Assembly (NCBI GenBank): GCA_963921195.1
Contig: OY992538.1
Location: 9,510,330 to 9,574,329, forward strand
Direction of reading: 5' to 3'
Length of the DNA: 64,000 nucleotides
DNA from: Pegoplata infirma
Taxonomy: Eukaryota; Arthropoda; Insecta; Diptera; Anthomyiidae
Shown: piece after piece, positions 57,499 to 64,000 of the stretch
Numbering within the stretch: the first letter of the stretch is position 1
Layout: each line of letters starts with the position of its first letter
Translations under genes and position numbers: made by a program
Notes under the pieces: model-generated
Told to the model about the DNA's origin: nothing
Databases searched by the model: none
Seen by the model: only the letters and a program-made list of their open reading frames with translations

Positions 57499-59431
57499 CG
57501 AGGGCCTATATTCAAAACCCTCTATCTTAAAAAACACAACTTTTCAGGAGAGCCAAAAAACTGTTTATTTCGCGTATTGTTAGAGTAATTAAAATTCGAT
57601 ATTCTACAATATTTTTATACCCTCCAACTACAGTATGGGGGTATACTCACTTTGTCATTCCGTGTGTAACGCATCGAAATATCGGTCGGGGACCCCATAA
57701 AGTATATATATTATTGATCAGTGATCGATTCTAAGACATTTTAGCGACGTCCGTCCGTCCGTCCGTCTGTAGTTAACACGATGCAGTCCAAAATAAAAGA
57801 GCTAGGAACCTCAAGTTTTGCACAAATATGTCTTATGTTCCTAGGCAGGTTAAGTTCGGAAATTGGCCAAATCGGACCAGGGGGAAAAAAGTTCCCCATT
57901 GAAGAACTAAACCAACCTCTAAAAAAATACACGTTTTTACAGTTTTTTTTGTATTTTTGTTAAATAAATGAAACATTTGGTATATTTATCGCGATGGGAA
58001 GGTGCTCTCAACGTGCCCCACTGACCCTATCAACTTCGCCCCCCCCCAAAAAAAAAAAAAAAGAAACGCCCCTGTCAATTTTTTTTTTTTACATTTTGGA
58101 GGGTATAAAAGATTCGGCGCAGCCGAATAAAAGATTCGGCGCAGCCGAATTTAACAGCCGAATTTAACGCAGCCGAATTTAACACTCTCACTTGTTTTAA
58201 ATCAACTACTGAATCTCACATATGATTTGTTTTCAAAATTTTGCACTATTGGGGGTTTTAGGGGATAGATAGAGGGTTTTGTTTCTTAAAAATATTAAGT
58301 ACATGAATGAAAATGATCAGATACGAGGTTTTGCATTTTAATAAAAATGAATTATTATGATTTCATTTACGACATCGGTAAATTTTTAAGGTGATTTATT
58401 AATAATAACGGCTTATAAAGAATTCCGAAATCGCGGTTTTGGTCCACAGCTGCTTATTTTTGAGACAAAAAATATTTTCTTACCGAATTCATCTTAAAAG
58501 ATGACAAACTGTTATGTTATGTAAAAAATAGTAAAAAATAAAAACGCGATTTTGGTCCACAGATGCTGATCAGCATCGCTATTTTTAAGATTAAAATTTT
58601 TGTTTCATAATGTACACAAGACATCCAAATTTCGAGCGATATTTTTCAAAAAAGTCAAACAAGAATTTTGAAAAAAAATTTGCATCGCTGGACCAAAATC
58701 TTGATTCTGGAATTTTGTTGGCAAAATTATGTTCAGCATGCAAAAATTAGTATTAAAACATGTAATGCATGATGAAATTATTTAAAAAAAATATTTATAA
58801 ATTAATTGTTGGAAAAGATAGAGGGTTTTGCATTCAGAAAAATTAATTGTGTAAGAGATAGAGAAAACCACAAGGACCCAAAATAACTATTATGGCCATT
58901 TTTGATTTCCAAAAAATTGGACATTTTTAATAGTTATTTATAAAAATTGAAAATAATAATTATCAACAAAATAACTATTAAATAACTATTATTTCATAAT
59001 AGTTATTTTTTATCCTTTGCAGGTTCAAATGAAGTGATATCCTCTTTTGGAAGGATATTTAATGAAACAAAAAAATTCGTTAAAAATCTTACTTTTTTAC
59101 AAATAATAAAGTGACCACGGCTCAATTTATAAAAATTACTTAGGCCCATAACTATTATTTTACAATAAAAAAAATATTAATTAGGATTTAATAGTTATCC
59201 ATAAGAAATAAAATAAAAATTGACCCATAATAGTTATGGCATAAGTAATTCACCATAAAACTTATAATAGTTATGTCCTTGGAAAACCAAAAATGCAAAT
59301 AAAATAGCAAAAAAAAATATTTTTGTTCTGAATTTTACACCATAAATGAGGGCCGTTTTACTGAATATTTTGCCATCAAAAAGTCATTTTCGTGAAAATG
59401 GAAGATAGAGGGTTTTGAATATAGGCCCTCG
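57499..59431. mobile_element. TIR element, CGAGGGCCTATATTCAAAACC ends
   Basis: CGAGGGCCTATATTCAAAAC at the left and GTTTTGAATATAGGCCCTCG at the right, about 30 bp inverted (continuing CCTCTATC). Flanked by ATAT on both sides. It holds a mini-me-like copy (57610-58198) and AT-rich interior with TGGTCCACAG repeats. No coding. Confidence 0.75.
57610..58198 (+). repeat. mini-me-like repeat, copy 8 (best preserved)
   Basis: TTTTATACCCTCCAACTACA through GTCCGTCCGTCCGTCTGTAG to GGAGGGTATAAAAGATTCGG. The tail unit ATTCGGCGCAGCCGAATTTAAC is partly triplicated (58110-58185). Nested inside the preceding element. Confidence 0.8.
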
Positions 59432-59992
59432 ATATGCTTTAAAAACATTGCCAAGTCGGAAAAATATTTTACAAAGTATTTTTGTCACTCAAAAATATTT
59501 TACACTAAAAAAAAAATTTACACTCGAAAAAAAATTTTTTTTTTCTCAAAAATTACTAAAAAAATATATCGAAATAAAATATTTCTAATCAAAATTGTTA
59601 ATTTCTTTTTTACTTTAGAAAATTTATTGCCAATTCAAAAGAGCATTGTGGAGGGTTTTCATGGATTCGGCTAAGTTATTTTAGTGAAAAATTTTTTTTG
59701 AGTGACAAAAAAAAATTTTGTAATTTATTATTGTGGCTTATTAATGTTTTGCAAAAAGTTTTTAACGGGGTCTTTAACATGGAAATTTGCTAAAAAAAAA
59801 AATCAAGCTTTTCCTTATAACTTTTGAACCACTAGACCGAATTTGCTGAAATTCAAAACTAACCTAAAGAGGTAAATTATAAATATTTATACTCCTCAGA
59901 GTTGTCTTTCGAAGTTTAGCGTATTTTCAACAGTCAAACAGACGGAAGTGTTTAAAGTATTTTTGATTTGACACAGCCAATAAAGCATTCCC

Positions 59993-60700
59993 ATTTTTAT
60001 ACCCTCCACTCTAGTGATAGAGGGTATATATAAGTTTGTCATTCCGTTTGTAACACCTCGAAATATTGGTCTAGGACCCCATAAAGTGTATATATTTATG
60101 ATCCTCAACCGATTTTAAGTCGATCTAGCGATGTCCGTCCGTAGGTCTGTTTGGTATTAAATTTCAGATCAATCGGTCCAGTGGTTCAAAAGTTATAAGC
60201 AAAACGCTGAATTTTAGATTAGTTTCATCTTAAATGCCACGTGTTTAACAAGTTTTAAAAGCATTGGTGGTAACTAAACAATGCTTTTCAAACTTGTTTA
60301 ATTTTAAAGCCATGCTTTTTAAACTTGTTTGGTTTTTAAAGCATTGGTAACATAAAAATTACTTTCGAAAAAAATTTTACACTCAAAAAAAAATTTACAC
60401 TAAAAAAAATTTAGTTTTTTTACAAAAATGACAATATTTTGTGTACATACGTACGTGCATTCACTCAGAAATATTTTTACAGTAAAAAAAAACATTACAC
60501 TTGCAAAAAAATTACACTCAAAACAAAATTTGTGTTTTTTTTTTAATGACAAAAAAAGAGTTTTTTACTCAAAATAAAATATTTCTAATCAAAATTGTAA
60601 ATTTTTTCACTTTAAAAAAATGTACTGTACTTTAAAAAATGCATTGTGGAGGGTATTCATAGATTCGGAAAAGTCGAATTTAACTTTTCTACTTGTTTTT
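59993..60700 (+). repeat. mini-me-like repeat, copy 9
   Basis: TTTTTATACCCTCCACTCTA head, GATGTCCGTCCGTAGGTCTG core, tail GGAGGGTATTCATAGATTCG, then CTTTTCTACTTGTTTT. Confidence 0.7.
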
Positions 60701-61581
60701 TTTATAAATCCCTTAAACTAAAAATGTTTGCCAAGAAAAATAATTTTTAAAAAAACATTTTAATTTCAATTTTATGATAGTGCGTGTTTGTCAAAACAAC
60801 TATGTACTAACAATCCGCCATAAAATTGTAAAAAATATTCTAAGTCCACTGTGCGATAAAACTATTATTATTTTTAAACTTTAAAAATTTGTTGCTGTAG
60901 GTACTTGTTGCATAAAGAATTTCCATTAAAAAGGGGGAAATGAAAATAATTGGATTTTTTTTATAGCAATGAAAAAAGGGTTCTTTGACTTATTTTTTTG
61001 CAAAAAAAACAATGTCACGCTCCAGTGATTTTAATACATGTATTTAAGTAGATACATTAAAAAAATATTCCCAGAAAAAAAAATTCAAAGATATGTAGAT
61101 AATAATGAAAAATAAAAAAAAAAATATTCTCATCTATAAAATTTTATTTGTGACTAGGTGTAGGAATATGAGATGTATTCAAAAAATATACAATTTATAT
61201 TGAGGGTTTGTTGCGTTTTTAATAACAAACGTCATATTTAGCGCATGCCTACCAGCCTACACAAAAAAAATATAAAATTTGAAATTAAATTAAATAATAA
61301 CTGGCAGTAGTTTGTATTTTGAATAAATTTGAAAATAAACAAAAAAAAACACACTCACTCACAGAGTGACTGTTTAAATATATTACACCATTTGCAGAGG
61401 TTATTTAAACAAATGTAATGGAAATTCAACCATCCCATTGGGATGATCCCAACTCTTTTAAAGTTAAATTTTTGGACCCTGGCCTAAGAAAATATTCATT
61501 TAGTCGAATTATTTGAAATTTAAAAAAGACCAAATGAAATTTAAAAAGGTTCAATTCAAACAAGTGAAAAAACTAAACAGA
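60701..61581. other. AT-rich, no feature seen
   Basis: No protein-like frame. ACACTCACTCACAG at 61351 is a short scrap only. Confidence 0.5.
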
Positions 61582-62415
61582 AAACAAGTGAAAAAGTTTA
61601 ATTCAACTTTGCCGAATCTATGAATACACTCCACAATGCCCTTTTTAAGTAATAGTAAATTTTTTAACATAAAAAAAATACAATTTTTAATTAGAAAGAT
61701 TTTATTTTGTGTAAAAAAACTTTTTTTAACTAATTTTTGAAAAAAAAAAATAATTTACTAAATTTTTTTTTGAGTTTAAATTTTTTTTGAGTGTAAAAAT
61801 TATTTTCGAGTGAATTTTTTTTTTTTTAGTGTAAAAAAATTTTTGAGTGACAAATATACGTTGTAAAATATTTTTGTGACTTACCAATGTTTTTAAAACA
61901 GGTTTAATGGGTTTTCACATGTACATTTATGGTGAAACTAATCTGAAATTCACAATTTTGCTAATTACTTTTGAACCACTAGACCGATCTGGCTGATATT
62001 CCAAATGACCCAGGCCAGAGGAACGACAAATATATATGCCAAGCTTCAGCGTCCTCAGAATTGCGTTTTGAAAGTTAGCGTGTGTTTTATCTCGTAAATT
62101 CACGAAACCCCCTTGCCGAAATTCAGTCTTTTGCTCATAACTTTTGAACCACTGGACCGATTTTGCTGGATTGCAATACCAACCTGACCAGGTAAATGCC
62201 CAACATGTATGCCAAACTTGGGAAGCCTCCGTAAAGTCTTTCAAAAGTAAGCGTGTTTTCAACAGACAGACAGCCGGACGGACATCGATAGATCGTCTTA
62301 AAATATATCGAGGATCATGAATATATATACTTTATGGGGTCCTAGGCCAATATTTCAAGGTGTTACAAACGGAATTACAATCTAATATATACCCTCTATC
62401 ACTAGAGGGTAAAAA
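61582..62415 (-). repeat. mini-me-like repeat, copy 10
   Basis: Starts AACAAGTGAAAAAGTTTAAT, contains GACAGACAGCCGGACGGACA, and ends ATACCCTCTATCACTAGAGG. Closely related to 16566-17655. The 111-codon minus frame here is repeat translation. Confidence 0.75.
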
Positions 62416-62594
62416 GTGAAAAAAACCATAGTCGGTCAAGACCGTCTAAATAATGTCCTACGCACAGTAGGGAAAAATTGACTTTTTTGACCAATTTTTA
62501 CTACAGTGAAAAATACTATTATGAAGGTCCAAAATCTGTTTTACAACAAAAATTTTAATTAATTTAGTTTTTCAGTATAAATTTAGTTTTATTA

Positions 62595-63088
62595 CACAGA
62601 AAGAATTGAAAACGAAAGTCAATCAACAAAAACGCGGATTCAATTAATTTTTTAATTGAAACTCCTCCGACAAAGAAAATTGTTATATCAATCATCAAAT
62701 TGTAGGTGATTAATTGATTTTATTTTCAATTAACCACTTTTTCGATTTTGATCAAACATTTGATCAATATTTTATTTAAAGTCAATTAAAATAATGATTG
62801 ATTTAGCAAATGAATTTTAAGCTTATGGAAAAATTATGAAAAAAATCATATTTTTTGCTTTCCAATATGTTGCCGACAATAAAAAAAAGTAAAACTCTAG
62901 TATAAATTATATTTTTGAATTTATGTATTCAAATAAATTGAAGCGAAAAAAATCTGGTATGTTGAAAATTTGTAATTTGATAGTTAAAGAAAATAACGAA
63001 AATGTTGATCAAAACAATAATTGACTCATTTTAATTTTATTGATCAATATATTTAATTGAAATTGTTTAGCCAATAATTTTTTGTGTG
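62595..63088. mobile_element. TA-type MITE, CACAGAAAGAA ends
   Basis: Flanked by TA (62593-62594, 63089-63090). Starts CACAGAAAGAATTGAAAACG and ends CAATAATTTTTTGTGTG. TCAATTAA/TTGATCAA units are inverted about the centre. Confidence 0.65.
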
Positions 63089-64000
63089 TAGGACTTGGAA
63101 TTTACTAAATACTGATTTTTTACCAATTTTTTAATAATTTTTGTTAGTAATTTTTTAAATTTTGAGTTGAGTTTTTAACTAAATTGTGAGAGTTTTTAAC
63201 TTAATTCGAAGAAGTTTGTGATCGGACCCCATGGGTCCAGACCCCATGGATCGAGAACCCATTATGTTCGGGCCCGATGGATTTAATTGAATTTTAAGAA
63301 GTTTTAACTAAATTATATAAAACAAAAATACGAGTTTAAAAAAAAAAAAAACTAAATTCTAAGATTTTTTTAACCAAATTTTAAAAAGTTTTAACTAAAT
63401 TCTAAAAAGTTTTTACAAAATTCTAAGAAGTTTCTAAGTTCTAAGACAACAAATATGAGTCTTTAACTAAATTCTAAGAAATTTTTAACTAAATTCTAAG
63501 AAGTTTAAACTAAATTCTGAGAAATTTTAATTACATCCTAAGAAATTTTTACCTAAATTCTTAGAAGATAAATTTGAGATTTTAACTAAATTCTAAGAAG
63601 TTTAAACTAAATTCTAAGAAGTTTAAACTAAATCCTAAGAAGTTTTTAACTAAATTCTAAGAAGTTTTTAACTAAATTCTAAGAAGTTCGCTTCCTTAAT
63701 TCTAAGAAGTGAAACACGGTAAAGTTGTTCTAGTAAATTTTTACTAAACTTGAACTAAATTTTGTGTGAATATATATTTAAGAAATGTGTCTTAAAAATA
63801 AAAATATGTTTCCTAGATTTGGGGAAAATTTCTTTGGCAGTAAGAAATTTTTTCCTTACATTTAAGAAGTTAATTTTAGGAAAACTATGAACTATTTATA
63901 AGTACATGAACTAAAATTTTTTCCTCATAGTTATGAAAATTTCCCATTTTTTTGTTAAATTTAACTAAATTTTAGGAAAATTCATGAAAAATTTTCAAAG
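63089..64000. repeat. Tandem array of TTTAACTAAATTCTAAGAAG units
   Basis: About fifteen degenerate 18-20-bp units lie at 63160-63690, followed by sequence matching 1990-2250 (TGAACTAAATT, TTTGGCAGTAAGAA). It continues past the window end. It is part of the same element type as 1199-2288. Confidence 0.7.

Larger units (their letters stand above)
56967..59700 (+). repeat. mini-me-like repeat, copy 7, split by a TIR element
   Basis: Left part TTTGTCATTCCTTTTGCAAC, GTCCGTCCTTCCGTCC core. After the insert 57499-59431 it resumes ATGCTTTAAAAACATTGCCA and ends TGTGGAGGGTTTTCATGGAT. Confidence 0.65.

Noticed and set aside
61927..62262. 111-codon minus frame, similar to 16931-17164
   Set aside because: Both are the same mini-me-like interior, shared because of repeat descent and not because of a protein family.

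Overview
The window looks like nuclear DNA of a higher (calyptrate-like) fly. It is AT-rich, has short introns next to very large ones with GT..AG junctions, and carries many dispersed repeats built around a (GTCY)n stretch, which resembles the dipteran mini-me type. Two host genes can be reconstructed exon by exon, both on the minus strand. The species is not determined.

Host genes. (1) A 660-residue coiled-coil/PDZ protein is encoded by five coding exons at 43953-43876, 20629-20208, 20147-20004, 7458-6571 and 3144-2694. All splice phases agree. I do not recognise the gene by name. (2) ETHE1 persulfide dioxygenase (294 residues, mitochondrial) is encoded by four exons at 29065-28871, 28804-28660, 21434-21068 and 20997-20820. 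It lies wholly inside the first coding intron of the PDZ gene on the same strand, and its stop is 190 bp before the next PDZ exon.

Everything else is mobile DNA or decayed sequence. 2.7-7.5 kb: PDZ exons 4-5 with one nested palindromic element filling the intron between them. 7.5-20 kb: PDZ intron 3, with a LINE tail, an ATCG-array hAT-like element, a LOA-like LINE remnant, a gag fragment, and a deep nest at 12561-19612. 20-29 kb: ETHE1 and its 7.2-kb intron, holding TA-flanked inverted-repeat elements and a foldback element. 30-36 kb: more hAT-like and TA-type elements. 36896-41099: an apparently complete Jockey-type retrotransposon with both ORFs open and a 13-bp target duplication. 41.4-42.6 kb: palindromic element with a 432-bp tandem duplication. 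44-64 kb: no coding exon seen; foldback elements with GGGGCATTCC ends, mini-me-like copies, another hAT-like element and simple repeats.

The most striking pattern is a set of about eight different hAT-like families (8-bp target duplications, short inverted ends). Each carries its own private short-oligomer array next to the ends. In several families these arrays run in the same direction at both ends although the terminal repeats are inverted.
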